Assembly (NCBI RefSeq): GCF_001482305.1
Contig: NZ_LOHP01000021.1
Span: 1-64,000, forward strand
DNA from: Leucobacter sp. G161
GTDB taxonomy: Bacteria > Actinomycetota > Actinomycetes > Actinomycetales > Microbacteriaceae
Reading direction: 5' to 3'
Length of the DNA stretch: 64,000 nucleotides
A program made the translations under genes and the position numbers. Shown here in pieces: positions 27,545 through 36,768 of the stretch; the stretch's first letter is position 1, and the number at the start of each line of letters is the position of its first letter. The notes beneath the pieces are model-generated. The model searched no databases. It was given only the letters and a program-made list of their open reading frames with translations, and was not told the DNA's origin.

Positions 27545-29020
27545 TTAGGCGCCGTGGCGGGGAGTGACTGGGCGGCGTACGCGCCACCAGATGATTCCCG
27601 CTGAAGCGATGATCAGCGCAGCGGCGCCGCCGCCCCAGAGCAGCCAGGGCCCGATGCCGCCCGTGAGCGGAAGCGGCGTGGGCGCCGGATCCTTCACGAG
27701 CATGAGGTAGCCAGTCGGGTTCACGCAGGCGGTCGGCCGCTCGGCGACAGTTCCGCCCTTTGTGATCTCACCGGTCTCCGGATTCGTCTCGCCGGGGTTG
27801 CACCGGTCAAGTAGGCCTCCCCTGCCATTCGAGACGTCGAGCTGACCTCGGCCCTGCATCGCTTGGCCGTTCGCAGGCCCGTCGGCTTCAGGCCAGATCG
27901 TGAACTGCATCGGCTGAGACAGGCGCTGCACTCCAGCGATGTCACGTACGTACTTGCCGTCTGTGCTGCGCTGCTGGTTCGGGGCCTGTGTCTCTACCAG
28001 CCAGAAATCGCCTGCGCTGAGGTTCTCCGACCGCCAACGGCCCGCCTGACCGCCTTCGGCGATCGGGTAGATCGTGCCGCAGAGCGGCTTCTGGTTGTCA
28101 GGGTGCATCGCGTTCCAGTCGATGAGTTTCTGGAGCGTCTTCGAGTTCTGACCAAAGTCCCAAGCGCCCGTATCCGCGGCACGGGTGCTCGACACCCATG
28201 TTCCGTTCCAATCGTCGGCCGCGTAGTCAGTCCGGCAAAGCTCAACCGCAGGGTAGGTGCTCGGTTCCCCAGCAACGTTGTTCCGAACCTCAAACTTGTG
28301 GCCGACCATGTTCCACAGCCCAGTCGAGTCAGGATCCCATTTCTCTGTGGTTCCTGGGATCAGATCGTCTGCGTAGCGATCAAGGCCTGCACCAGCTGCG
28401 TCCTTGCGGATCGTGAAGTAGTTCTGGCTGAGCTCGTGGCGGACCTGGCACTGTGCGGGGAACTGCACGTCTGCTGGCGTCGACGACTTCGGGTCAAGCG
28501 CCGTGTTCGGCACATTTTTGCCCGTAACGCAGGCGTTCGGCGCAAAATCTCTGCCCTGTGTGCCCTTCGCCATTCCCGTCGCGTAGTTCACGAAACTCCA
28601 ACCCGTTGTCGGCGCTTTGCCGGCGCCCTGCCAAATCGAGGGGTCAGGAATACCGGCAGGGCTCTCAGCGGCCTGCACAGCGAACCACATCTCGGCGCTC
28701 ACGGCCTGTGCCGGCACCTTCAGCGCAGGGCCGGAGGTAACGATCCACCGGCCGTTGACCTGTGTGGGTGCTGCGACGTCTTGGACGGGAGCGTAGGTCT
28801 CTGCGCTTGAGGTGTTTGGCTGGCCGTTGAGACCCACGGTGCGACCCTCCGCATTGAAGAGATAGACACCGTGCTGCTTGGCACCGCTCGGAACCGCGGC
28901 TTCAGGAGCCCAGCCAGCCGTCTTGAAAACATGCGTCACGTCGTCGGTGAGCACGAGGTCGGTCAGCGCCGTCGTGCCAGTGAGCTTCGTCGCCATAACC
29001 TTGTAGTGCGCATTGCCCCC
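27545..29020 (-). CDS. Pilus tip adhesin, C-terminal part (out of frame with the 5' part)
   Basis: This frame carries the C-terminal 490 or so residues of the large adhesin begun at 31076. It reads on from GGNAHYKVMATKL, where the 5' frame breaks down at a run of seven G. The part has a CNA-B-like E-box (GDFWLVETQAP), paired cysteines, and the sorting signal LPLTGG, a membrane helix and an RVRRP tail. It has no signal peptide or Shine-Dalgarno of its own at the junction, so it cannot be a separate secreted protein. With six G instead of seven both parts would form one reading frame of about 1177 codons. Confidence 0.75.
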   Translation of the reverse strand, partial: GGNAHYKVMATKLTGTTALTDLVLTDDVTHVFKTAGWAPEAAVPSGAKQHGVYLFNAEGRTVGLNGQPNTSSAETYAPVQDVAAPTQVNGRWIVTSGPALKVPAQAVSAEMWFAVQAAESPAGIPDPSIWQGAGKAPTTGWSFVNYATGMAKGTQGRDFAPNACVTGKNVPNTALDPKSSTPADVQFPAQCQVRHELSQNYFTIRKDAAGAGLDRYADDLIPGTTEKWDPDSTGLWNMVGHKFEVRNNVAGEPSTYPAVELCRTDYAADDWNGTWVSSTRAADTGAWDFGQNSKTLQKLIDWNAMHPDNQKPLCGTIYPIAEGGQAGRWRSENLSAGDFWLVETQAPNQQRSTDGKYVRDIAGVQRLSQPMQFTIWPEADGPANGQAMQGRGQLDVSNGRGGLLDRCNPGETNPETGEITKGGTVAERPTACVNPTGYLMLVKDPAPTPLPLTGGIGPWLLWGGGAAALIIASAGIIWWRVRRPVTPRHGA

Positions 29021-31076
29021 CCTTGTGGAGGCGCGCGCCGCTGGCGGGCAACGAGCTCTTGGTGACTGTCCAGGCGTTGATCGGATTCTCAACGCACAGA
29101 CCTGGCACACAGTCAGTGGGTGGCTTGGGGTCAGTCCCGCGAGCAAGCTTGTTACGCAGGAAGAAACCCTGCTGCGTGGTCGCGCCCTGCCGCTCGTCTG
29201 TTGCATCACCATTCTCTTTGACCTTGACATGCACGGTCAGGGTGAGCATCTGCTTCGCCGGCACCGTGCCGCCTATCGTGAGCCATTTGTCGGCGGGAGA
29301 CCACGCGTGTGTCAGGCCGGGGCCGCTGACTGCAATCACGGGGCTCGTCGTTCGCTGCCCCGTCGAGGGGTTGTAGAACGTCGCGTCATCGAGCACGTCA
29401 GCGAGGTAATCGCGGTAGTTCACTGCAGCAGGATTCGCTCCGGAGCGGTTATCAAAGGTGAGCTTGTATCCGACGACACCGTTCTCATCAACGGGGGTCC
29501 CCGAGGATAGCTCCTTCCCGTCTGCACCGATTGCAGTCTTCGACACGTCCATGAGGGAGTTCTTGATCGTGCAGACAATCTCCTTGCCTGCAGCTTCGGC
29601 TGGCATGGTGAAGCTCGTCCCTAGGCTCTTGTCGCTCCAGAGCACCTTGCCGTCGAGCAGACACTCCCAACTTGAGACGTAGTTCTTGAGATCGGTGGAC
29701 GAGTTTCCGGCAACTTCGGTGAACGACATCGATGCGCCGATAGCGACGGGCACTGGACCGACCTTCTCCTTCTGGAGGCCCGGATCATTGCCCGTCGTGG
29801 TGGCTTCTCCGAGCAAGGCGGTGCCAGACCTCAGTTGGAGCTTGAACTGGTCGTTTGCGAACGCGCGGCCGTCGGGTAGGTCCTTCTGAATCTTTACAGT
29901 CGGTGGGAAGCTGCAAGTCGCGAGGTCCGTTGTTGAGAACCCTGAGTTCGACGGCAAAGAGACACTCTTGGACGCCCAGTTGCCAGAGGCTTCTTGCTGC
30001 AAGTAGGCGAGCTGTGTGCCCGCTCCGATAAAGAGCTTGCCGCTGGAGTCGTATGCAATCCCGTTGGTGTTGCTGAACGGGGCTGTGCCGCTAGCAACAA
30101 GCTCCGCACCTCCAATCGCCTGGAATCCCTTGCCATTATCGAGTTTGGCCTTGTCGAGGCGGAACACCTGTAGCTGCGTTCCTACGCCACGCACGAGATA
30201 CACGTTGCCGACGGTATCGAACGCAAAGTCGCCATTGACACCGACCTGGTTGGTCTGGCCGTTCACCAAACCCCGCAATTCGATCTTGCCAGCAGGCTCA
30301 ATCGAGTTCGACCCAGGCTTCATCTTCCAGAGCTGGAAGTACTGGCCGCCGGAGGGAGTCCAACTATTTGGAGCAGCGTTGAAGCCGCCCACCCAGTATG
30401 TTCCGTCGGGACCAACAGCTCCGCCGACGAGGCTGGAGACGTCTGATGAAGTGAGGGAGACCTGAGCTTGGGTCGAACTCCACCGTGCGCGATCAACGTC
30501 ATATTTGTAGACCGTGTTGGCGTTGTTTGGCTGCCATCGACCCGCAGTATTCGTCCGATTGTACGCATACACAGCTGCGCCGCGGTCCCCGATTCCGAGA
30601 CCGTTGAATTCACCTGCGCCAGCAGTCTGACCCACGTATTCAACGGCACCATTCGTTCCATTGACGGCGACCTTTTGTAGCTGCCCAGCGCTCGAAATTG
30701 AGTAGACATCCCCAGGCACGCAGCTCAAAGCTGAGGCGGCGACAGCCGCGCGGGCTGGCTTAGGCTTCGCAGGAGTTGCGGGCTCCGCTGGTTCCTCAGC
30801 TTCGGGCGCAATCACTTCGGTTTCGGGTGCGGGCGTCGTTGCCTCGCCCTCGGGCTGCACGGAGGTCTCCCCCGGAGCACCAGCGGAGGTCTCCTCCTGA
30901 GAGTCGATCGGTTGCTGTACAGCGCCGTCGTTGGACAGCGCCTGATCCAGCGTCGCGGCCTGCGCCGAAGCGACTGCCGTATCTGCCAATGGCATGACGA
31001 TTCCGACGAGCGCGCTCAGCACGAGCGCGCTCGTCACAATCCCCCTATTTCTAGGCTTCCCCAACCTGTCCCCCAA
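28902..31076 (-). CDS. Pilus tip adhesin, N-terminal part (frameshifted large surface protein)
   Basis: The first gene of the pilus operon. It has a signal peptide (residues 1-40, ending VASAQA), a Pro/Glu/Ala/Thr-rich stalk (about 42-112), a repetitive region from CVPGDVYSISSAGQLQKV to about 385 that looks like a beta-propeller, a prealbumin-like domain (about 385-500) and an isopeptide-type domain (from VSKTAIGADGK, about 505). Past residue 686 the frame continues only as non-conserved residues and stops at 28902 without a sorting signal. The TTG at 31076 is the open-frame start; a TTG at 31064 with GGGGGA upstream is possible. The product would be secreted but not anchored unless the frame is restored. 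Confidence 0.75.
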   Translation of the reverse strand: MGDRLGKPRNRGIVTSALVLSALVGIVMPLADTAVASAQAATLDQALSNDGAVQQPIDSQEETSAGAPGETSVQPEGEATTPAPETEVIAPEAEEPAEPATPAKPKPARAAVAASALSCVPGDVYSISSAGQLQKVAVNGTNGAVEYVGQTAGAGEFNGLGIGDRGAAVYAYNRTNTAGRWQPNNANTVYKYDVDRARWSSTQAQVSLTSSDVSSLVGGAVGPDGTYWVGGFNAAPNSWTPSGGQYFQLWKMKPGSNSIEPAGKIELRGLVNGQTNQVGVNGDFAFDTVGNVYLVRGVGTQLQVFRLDKAKLDNGKGFQAIGGAELVASGTAPFSNTNGIAYDSSGKLFIGAGTQLAYLQQEASGNWASKSVSLPSNSGFSTTDLATCSFPPTVKIQKDLPDGRAFANDQFKLQLRSGTALLGEATTTGNDPGLQKEKVGPVPVAIGASMSFTEVAGNSSTDLKNYVSSWECLLDGKVLWSDKSLGTSFTMPAEAAGKEIVCTIKNSLMDVSKTAIGADGKELSSGTPVDENGVVGYKLTFDNRSGANPAAVNYRDYLADVLDDATFYNPSTGQRTTSPVIAVSGPGLTHAWSPADKWLTIGGTVPAKQMLTLTVHVKVKENGDATDERQGATTQQGFFLRNKLARGTDPKPPTDCVPGLCVENPINAWTVTKSSLPASGARLHKGGQCALQGYGDEAHWHDGADRPRAHRRRDACFQDGWLGS
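29016..29022 (-). other. G7 homopolymer at the adhesin frameshift
   Basis: Seven G on the coding strand (seven C on the + strand). AAG GGG GGG CAA keeps the short frame; deleting one G gives AAG GGG GGC AAT and restores the anchored protein. It may be a slippage (phase-variation) site, a fixed mutation or a sequencing error. Confidence 0.8.
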
Positions 31077-31288
31077 ATTACTTTGCGCGCACGCGTGTGC
31101 GACGCGACCAACCGGTCTTCCCCAAGACCGTCGTTGGTGCGAGATACATACTGCGAGAAGTGTTTCTCAGCGGTATTGCTCTGTTCGGCACACACCGGAC
31201 AACTGAATTCATAGAAAACAAACAGTTCCGTGTCGCCGACGTTCAGCATAGGCTGGGGTTGAGGTGTGTATGTTGAAAAGTAGGCGAC

Positions 31289-31312
31289 CTTCCCCCTGAT
31301 CTTCCCCCTGAT
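31289..31312. promoter_or_regulatory. Perfect 12-bp tandem repeat in the pilus/regulator gap
   Basis: CTTCCCCCTGAT occurs twice head to tail (31289-31300, 31301-31312), reading ATCAGGGGGAAG on the pilus strand. It lies between the regulator start and the pilus operon. Tandem direct repeats are the usual layout of sites for MalT-type activators, and the G-rich core recalls MalT boxes. A role as the regulator's operator is inference. Confidence 0.55.
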
Positions 31313-31372
31313 AGCGGTATCGTTCGCCCGTCATACCCCCGCACTGCCCCCCTCGCGACAAGAAAGGCGCTC

Positions 31373-34126
31373 ATGCTGCGTGTGAACAGCTTCTCTGGCC
31401 AACCAGAGCATGCTCAACGCGCAGTCGCCGACGGCGGACGAGTCGCCCTGCCAAGCCGATGCAGGCTGCTCGAGCGGCTCGCGGAAGAAACCGCAAGATC
31501 CGCCGGTATGCAGCGATTGACTCTCGTGCTCGCCCCGACCGGCTACGGCAAGACGGCCACCATTACCGACTGGCTTGGCGGCGACGAAGACGGGCTGTTT
31601 CCCGTGCGCTGGGTGCGCTGCTCAACTGCGGGTCCGCACAAGCTGTGGGCTGCCCTCACGAAGACGCTCGCCCCGTACTCCAGCAGTGTCGTGGAGGCCG
31701 GATCCGAATCCGCTGCGGCAGTCGTGGAGATCGCGCGCGAGCTACACACCGCCCTCACACTCGTGATTGACGACTTCCATTTCGCGACCGACGCCGCAAC
31801 GGACATGGCGCTCGCTGAACTGTCGGCAGAGTCGCCAAAGCTCACGCTCATCGTGATCGGCCGCAGCGTCACCCTGCTCGACGGCCCGCTCGTGAGCGCG
31901 ACGACGCGCGTTCGGCTCATCGGAGCAGCAGACCTCAGCCTCACCCCGGAAGAGACTTCGGAGCTGGTGGAGAATCTGCAGGTGCCCGCCAGCCCGAGTC
32001 TCACCGCGGCCATGGCCCGCTCTGAGGGATGGCCGCTCGCGATCCGCGCAGCGCTCAACCTCGGCGCCGATGGCCTCTATATTGAGACCGCGGAGGGGCG
32101 GATCTGGGCGGATGGATCGGCAGCTCAGCAGTTTGACCCGCTCTCCAACCTCAACGCCTTCGCCATGGCTTCCTTGGAAATCATGGACGCTCATGCCCGT
32201 CACGTCATCCTCGCGGCGTCCCAGATCCATGCGATCAGCGTGAATCAGATTCGTGACATTTTGGGTGGCGACGAGTCCGCCGCGCTTGCGGCGACCCGGT
32301 ACCTCACCGAACTTGGTTTCCTCGTGTCCTCTCCCAGCCCTGGCCCCCAGGAGTACCGCTGCCACAGCTCAGTTCGCTCAGCGTTCTCCGAGTACGCGGT
32401 ACACACCATCGACTTCGCGCAGCGTCGACGGCTCTACGACGGCCGTGCTCGTGAAATCGCAGACACCGCGCCCTACACAGCCTTCCGTCTCTTCTGCGCG
32501 GCAGAAGAATACGATGCAGCGGCGATTACCTTCGCCCAGAACTTCACGCTCATTACTGATGAGGGCGAGCCCTGCCTGCAGACGTTGCGCGCGCTCCCCG
32601 AAGCGGTGTTGCTCAAGCACCCGACGTTCACCGCTGCGCTCCTATTCTTTGAGTTCCCGCTCGTGGGTAGCGCGCCGGCCCGCCTCAGGTACCTCCTACG
32701 CATCTGGCAGCGTGGCATCGATTTTCACTTGCCCGCCGGCATCGCGAGCCCTGCAGGGCCTACCCACCTCCAGTTGCTGTGCGAATCGATGGTATTCAAC
32801 CGGGTCCTCGGCGATCTCGATACTGCCAAGTCGCTCATGCTCCACATCGAGAGCCGTCTCGCCCCCGACCGGGGCCCCCAGTTGCCGCTCTCCGCGGAAC
32901 CAGTAGCGGAAGCGCCAGCGGTGCTTCCCGGCAACGGTTCCCTCTCGGTGTTCTACCGTGAAATCGCCGGCACTGCCATCGCCGTCGGTGACTTTGGGCG
33001 GGCGCGCCGAAGCCTGAAACGGTTGCGGCGGCTCTCCGAGCTGAAAATCTCGACGCCCTGGCACGGCTTCCCGCACGCCTCAACCCGCACGGTCACCGAC
33101 CCCGATTCCGGGCGCAACTGGCTGCTCGCAGCCCTGTCAGAGTTGGCTTTCACCGACATCATCGACGGGCATGTACGGCGGGCCGGCGAACTCATTCATG
33201 AATACGATGAGCTCACGCGGTCGTCCGGAGCAGCGGCCCCGGGCATTTCGTGGGTGGGGGCCGAGGTCGCCCGAGCCCACATCGCACAGGAGAATCGTGA
33301 CGGAGTGCTGCTGCAGCAGGCAGTCGACAGGCTCTCCCCCATCAGCGATCGGCTTGAACCGTGGCCGATGCTGCTCATCGCCGAAGCGGCGATGATGCGA
33401 GAGTCACGAGGAACCGCGCTCGCGCTCGCGCACTTCGTCTCGGGCCTTGAGGACGGGCAACGAAACACCCCCATCCCCCTGGCCTGGAATAAGTACGTTG
33501 TCACGTTCGAAGCGATGCTCAACAGCTCCATCGGCAACCTTGCCAGGGCTGAGAGCCTGCTCGCAGGCAACGACCCGGATGAGCCGGCGTTTCGGCTCGA
33601 ACAGGCGCGACTCGCACTGTTCTCAGGCAACGATGTCGAAGCGCTGCTTCTCGCACAATCCGTCGGGGATCCCGGGGCGACGAAGCGCCAGCGCGTGGAT
33701 CGTCGGCTCATCACGGCGGTCGCCGAGTGGGGCTGCGACCGCAAGTCGGACGCCGTCGCCTGCCTCGGAGCAGCCGCCTCCCTCGTCGACAAATATTTCC
33801 TCCCGGCAATGCTCGTGAGCGTCCCTTTTGAGCAGCTCCGCGAGGTCGCCGTCGCTGCCCGTGCCGCGGGCGTCTGCGACATCGTTGATGCACTCGACGC
33901 GATCCCTCAGCACGCACGCGCCTCCCGCTTCGAGCAGCTCACCGAGATGGAACTGCGCACCCTCCTCGCGATCACTGAGCACCGCAACGCGAACCAGGCT
34001 GCGGCGAGCCTGTTCATCACTGCGGGGACGGTGAAGAAGCACCTCGCCGCCGTCTACCGCAAACTCGGAGTGCGCGACCGCGATGCGGCCATCTTGCGCG
34101 CCGGACGCATGGGGCTGCTCGACTGA
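31373..34126 (+). CDS. Large ATP-binding LuxR (MalT/LAL-type) transcriptional regulator
   Basis: A 917-residue regulator. An N-terminal STAND-like NTPase holds Walker A APTGYGKT (about 54-61) and a Walker B-like LTLVIDDFHFA, then a long helical TPR-like region. The C-terminal LuxR-type helix-turn-helix (about 850-917) includes LTEMELRTLLAI, NQAAASLFITAGTVKKHLAA and YRKLGVRDRDAAI. A Shine-Dalgarno (GAAAGG) precedes the ATG. Proteins of this type are ligand- and ATP-dependent activators. Being divergent from the pilus operon, it is the likely local regulator of pilus expression. The inducer is unknown. Confidence 0.88.
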   Translation: MLRVNSFSGQPEHAQRAVADGGRVALPSRCRLLERLAEETARSAGMQRLTLVLAPTGYGKTATITDWLGGDEDGLFPVRWVRCSTAGPHKLWAALTKTLAPYSSSVVEAGSESAAAVVEIARELHTALTLVIDDFHFATDAATDMALAELSAESPKLTLIVIGRSVTLLDGPLVSATTRVRLIGAADLSLTPEETSELVENLQVPASPSLTAAMARSEGWPLAIRAALNLGADGLYIETAEGRIWADGSAAQQFDPLSNLNAFAMASLEIMDAHARHVILAASQIHAISVNQIRDILGGDESAALAATRYLTELGFLVSSPSPGPQEYRCHSSVRSAFSEYAVHTIDFAQRRRLYDGRAREIADTAPYTAFRLFCAAEEYDAAAITFAQNFTLITDEGEPCLQTLRALPEAVLLKHPTFTAALLFFEFPLVGSAPARLRYLLRIWQRGIDFHLPAGIASPAGPTHLQLLCESMVFNRVLGDLDTAKSLMLHIESRLAPDRGPQLPLSAEPVAEAPAVLPGNGSLSVFYREIAGTAIAVGDFGRARRSLKRLRRLSELKISTPWHGFPHASTRTVTDPDSGRNWLLAALSELAFTDIIDGHVRRAGELIHEYDELTRSSGAAAPGISWVGAEVARAHIAQENRDGVLLQQAVDRLSPISDRLEPWPMLLIAEAAMMRESRGTALALAHFVSGLEDGQRNTPIPLAWNKYVVTFEAMLNSSIGNLARAESLLAGNDPDEPAFRLEQARLALFSGNDVEALLLAQSVGDPGATKRQRVDRRLITAVAEWGCDRKSDAVACLGAAASLVDKYFLPAMLVSVPFEQLREVAVAARAAGVCDIVDALDAIPQHARASRFEQLTEMELRTLLAITEHRNANQAAASLFITAGTVKKHLAAVYRKLGVRDRDAAILRAGRMGLLD

Positions 34127-34234
34127 TCCGCGCACCGGCCCGCTAGGGCTGCACGCGCTTCGCCCGCGATCGCGGCGTCCGCGCGCACAGTGCGCTACGA
34201 GCCGCTCGCTGCGATGGAGAACCAGGCGCTCGCA

Positions 34235-34312
34235 GTGAGCGACCGCGACGCCGCGATCCTCAAAGCAAGCCGTATGGGGCTCCTCGAACAGCCGGATCCT
34301 GGAAAGAGGTGA
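34235..34312 (+). pseudogene. Tail remnant of a second LuxR-type regulator
   Basis: A 25-codon open stretch reads SDRDAAILKASRMGLLE and then PDPGKR before a stop. It matches the end of the regulator at 31373-34126 (RDRDAAILRAGRMGLLD). The codons differ, so it is a diverged paralogue and not a fresh copy. No helix-turn-helix is left upstream, only about 70 bp of unclear open frame. It shows that a second regulator gene once lay here. Confidence 0.6.
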
Positions 34313-34341
34313 GGGGCGCCAGCAACGCCGGCGCCCCTCAC
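34309..34341. terminator. Terminator between the regulator remnant and folD
   Basis: A perfect 12-bp stem: GTGAGGGGCGCC at 34309-34320 with GGCGCCCCTCAC at 34330-34341 and a 9-nt loop. It would terminate folD from the minus strand and transcripts from the plus strand. Confidence 0.8.
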
Positions 34342-34356
34342 CTCATGCGAGCTGTC

Positions 34357-35238
34357 CTATCCCTGCTGCCGCTCCGCCATCTCGACAACGTTCTTGAGCA
34401 GGAGCGCGCGGGTCATCGGGCCGACACCGCCGGGGTTCGGCGAGATCCAGCCGGCGACCTCCGCGACGGCAGGGTCGACGTCGCCGACGACACGGCTCTT
34501 GCCGGTCTCGGGATCGACCTTGCGTGAGACACCGACATCGAGCACGATCGCGCCCGGCTTCACGTCTTCTGCGCGCACGATGCCCTCGACGCCAGCGGCG
34601 GCGACGATCACGTCGGCCTGGCGCAGCTCCGCTCCGAGATCCACCGTGCCCGTGTGCGTGAGCACGACGGTCGCGTTGTATTCGCGGCGCGTGAGCAGCG
34701 GCCCGATCGGGCGGCCGACGGTCACCCCGCGGCCGATCACGACGACCCGCTTACCGGCCCACGAGAGGCCGTTGCGCTCAACGAGCTCGATGACACCACG
34801 CGGCGTGCAGGGCAGCGGCGACGTGATCTCGGTGTTCGCGTTCAGCACGAGCCGGCCGAGGTTCGTCGGGTGCAGCCCGTCAGCGTCCTTGTTCGGATCG
34901 ATGCGCTCGAGGATGCGGTCGGTGTCGATGTGCTTCGGCAGCGGCAGCTGCACGATGTACCCGGTGCAGCTGTCATCGGCATTGAGCTCGTCGAGCACCG
35001 CCTCGAGCTCCTCCTGGGTGACAGTCTCGGGCAGCTCGCGCTTGATCGACGCGATGCCAACCTCGGCGCAGTCGCGGTGTTTGCCGGCGACGTACCACTG
35101 CGAACCGGGATCCGCCCCGACGAGCACGGTAGCGAGTCCCGGCACGACACCGCGTGCGGCCAGCTCGGCGACGCGCGCCGTGAGTTCCTGTTTGATGGCG
35201 GCCGCCGCGGCGGTTCCGTCAAGTTTCTGTGCGGTCAT
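34357..35238 (-). CDS. folD: Methylenetetrahydrofolate dehydrogenase/cyclohydrolase FolD
   Basis: A bifunctional cytosolic enzyme that oxidises 5,10-methylene-THF and hydrolyses the product to 10-formyl-THF. The 293-residue protein has the catalytic Tyr/Lys segment [15 protein letters not shown], the PLPKHID motif, [15 protein letters not shown] and the nucleotide-binding [16 protein letters not shown]. The start at 35238 has AAGGAG about 7 nt upstream. It follows glyA by about 90 bp on the same strand and probably shares the riboswitch-controlled transcript. Confidence 0.95.
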   Translation of the reverse strand: MTAQKLDGTAAAAAIKQELTARVAELAARGVVPGLATVLVGADPGSQWYVAGKHRDCAEVGIASIKRELPETVTQEELEAVLDELNADDSCTGYIVQLPLPKHIDTDRILERIDPNKDADGLHPTNLGRLVLNANTEITSPLPCTPRGVIELVERNGLSWAGKRVVVIGRGVTVGRPIGPLLTRREYNATVVLTHTGTVDLGAELRQADVIVAAAGVEGIVRAEDVKPGAIVLDVGVSRKVDPETGKSRVVGDVDPAVAEVAGWISPNPGGVGPMTRALLLKNVVEMAERQQG

Positions 35239-35331
35239 GTGTACTCCTTGAAATTCTTTGGGGACCACAAAGTCAGCCGGGGCGCGGAGGAGACTTCCTC
35301 ACGCGCCCCGGACAGACTCAGTACCTACTGG

Positions 35332-36615
35332 TTACCAGTTCTCCAGGCCCGGGTAGAGCGGGAAGGCCTCGGTGAGCTTCGCCACACGAGCGCGCAGCTC
35401 GTCGACGTTGCCGGTCTCGGTGAGGGTCAGCGCGATGATGTCGGCGACCTCAGCGAACTCGGTGTCGCCGAAGCCGCGGGTCGCGAGCGCCGGGGTGCCA
35501 ATACGCAGGCCGCTGGTGACCATCGGCGGGCGCGGGTCCCACGGCACAGCGTTCCGGTTCACAGTGATGTCGACCGCGTGCAGTGCGTCTTCAGCCTGCT
35601 TGCCGTCGAGCTTCGAGTTGCGGAGGTCGGCGAGCACGAGGTGCACGTCGGTGCCGCCCGTGAGCACGTCAACGCCGGCTGCCCTCGCGGTATCACTCGT
35701 GAGCGCTTCAGCAACAAGCTTCGCGCCCGAGAGGGTGCGCAGCTGGCGCTCCTTGAACTCATCGGAGGCCGCAAGCTTGAACGCGGTCGCCTTCGCGGCA
35801 ATCACGTGCATGAGCGGGCCACCCTGCTGACCGGGGAACACGGCCGAGTTGATCTTCTTGTGCAGCTCAAGGTCGTTCGTGAGGATGAAGCCCGAACGGG
35901 GGCCGCCGATGGTCTTGTGGACGGTCGACGACGTGACATGCGCGTGGGGCACCGGGTTCGGGTGCAGGCCAGCGGCAACAAGACCAGCGAAGTGCGCCAT
36001 GTCGACCCAGAGGATCGCGCCAACCTCGTCGGCGATCGCACGGAACGCAGCGAAGTCGAGCGTGCGCGGGTAGGCCGACCAGCCGGCGATGATCACCTTC
36101 GGCTTGTGCTCGAGAGCCTTCTGGCGCACGACGTCCATGTCGATGAGGAACGTCTCGGGGTCGAGGCCGTAGGAGACGATGTCGTAGAGCTTGCCCGAGA
36201 AGTTGAGCTTCATGCCGTGGGTGAGGTGGCCGCCGTGCGCAAGCTCGAGGCCGAGGATCTTGTCGCCGGGCTCAGCAATTGCCGCGAGCACGGCAGCGTT
36301 CGCCTGCGCGCCCGAGTGGGGCTGCACGTTCGCGTACGCTGCACCGAAGAGGCTCTTTGCGCGGTCCCGCGCGAGATCCTCAGCGACGTCGACGTACTCG
36401 CAGCCGCCGTAGTAACGGCGGCCCGGGTAGCCCTCGGCGTACTTGTTCGTGAGCACGGAGCCCTGCGACTCGAGCACGGCGCGCGGAACGAAGTTCTCGC
36501 TCGCGATCATTTCGAGCGTTGCCCGCTGGCGGCCGAGCTCCTGCTTCAGGACCTCAGCGATCTCGGGGTCGACGACCTCAAGTGGCTCGTTGAAGAATGC
36601 TGACTGGTTGGACAC
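35332..36615 (-). CDS. glyA: Serine hydroxymethyltransferase GlyA
   Basis: PLP enzyme that interconverts serine and glycine with formation of methylene-THF. The 427-residue protein has the PLP lysine in [17 protein letters not shown], the folate/PLP-site block [25 protein letters not shown] and the C-terminal [20 protein letters not shown]. It starts with GTG at 36615 behind AAGGGAG. A ZTP riboswitch occupies the leader (about 36651-36721). With folD downstream it forms a one-carbon operon. Confidence 0.96.
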   Translation of the reverse strand: MSNQSAFFNEPLEVVDPEIAEVLKQELGRQRATLEMIASENFVPRAVLESQGSVLTNKYAEGYPGRRYYGGCEYVDVAEDLARDRAKSLFGAAYANVQPHSGAQANAAVLAAIAEPGDKILGLELAHGGHLTHGMKLNFSGKLYDIVSYGLDPETFLIDMDVVRQKALEHKPKVIIAGWSAYPRTLDFAAFRAIADEVGAILWVDMAHFAGLVAAGLHPNPVPHAHVTSSTVHKTIGGPRSGFILTNDLELHKKINSAVFPGQQGGPLMHVIAAKATAFKLAASDEFKERQLRTLSGAKLVAEALTSDTARAAGVDVLTGGTDVHLVLADLRNSKLDGKQAEDALHAVDITVNRNAVPWDPRPPMVTSGLRIGTPALATRGFGDTEFAEVADIIALTLTETGNVDELRARVAKLTEAFPLYPGLENW

Positions 36616-36648
36616 GATGAGTCTCCCTTGTGTGATGTTTCCAGGATG

Positions 36649-36725
36649 TGTGGCCCAGGCGAGCGGCCGTTCATAGGTGTCGCTCCCCGATGGTTTCCAT
36701 CTGCACGCCAGTCACGACGCTGTAA
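36649..36725 (-). ncRNA. ZTP (pfl) riboswitch in the glyA leader
   Basis: On the glyA strand the leader contains CGTCGTGACTGGCG, then a small hairpin ATGGAAACCAT, the conserved CGGGGAGCG, a variable stretch, and GCTCGCCTGGGCC. These are the conserved blocks of the pfl/ZTP aptamer, with GACTGGCG and CGCCTGGG forming the outer pairing. The class senses ZTP/ZMP, which build up when 10-formyl-THF is short, and turns on folate one-carbon genes such as glyA and folD. The glyA start lies about 34 nt downstream, so control could act on translation. A -10-like TAGGAT lies just upstream. Confidence 0.85.
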
Positions 36726-36768
36726 TCCTATCAGCGCGCGGCACGGCGCGGCGAGGCACGCCGTGCGC

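Noticed and set aside
34654-36603. A 649-codon plus-strand frame opposite folD and glyA
   Set aside because: It is antisense to two certain genes, has low-complexity His/Arg/Glu composition and no recognisable motif. High-GC coding DNA commonly leaves such frames open on the other strand.
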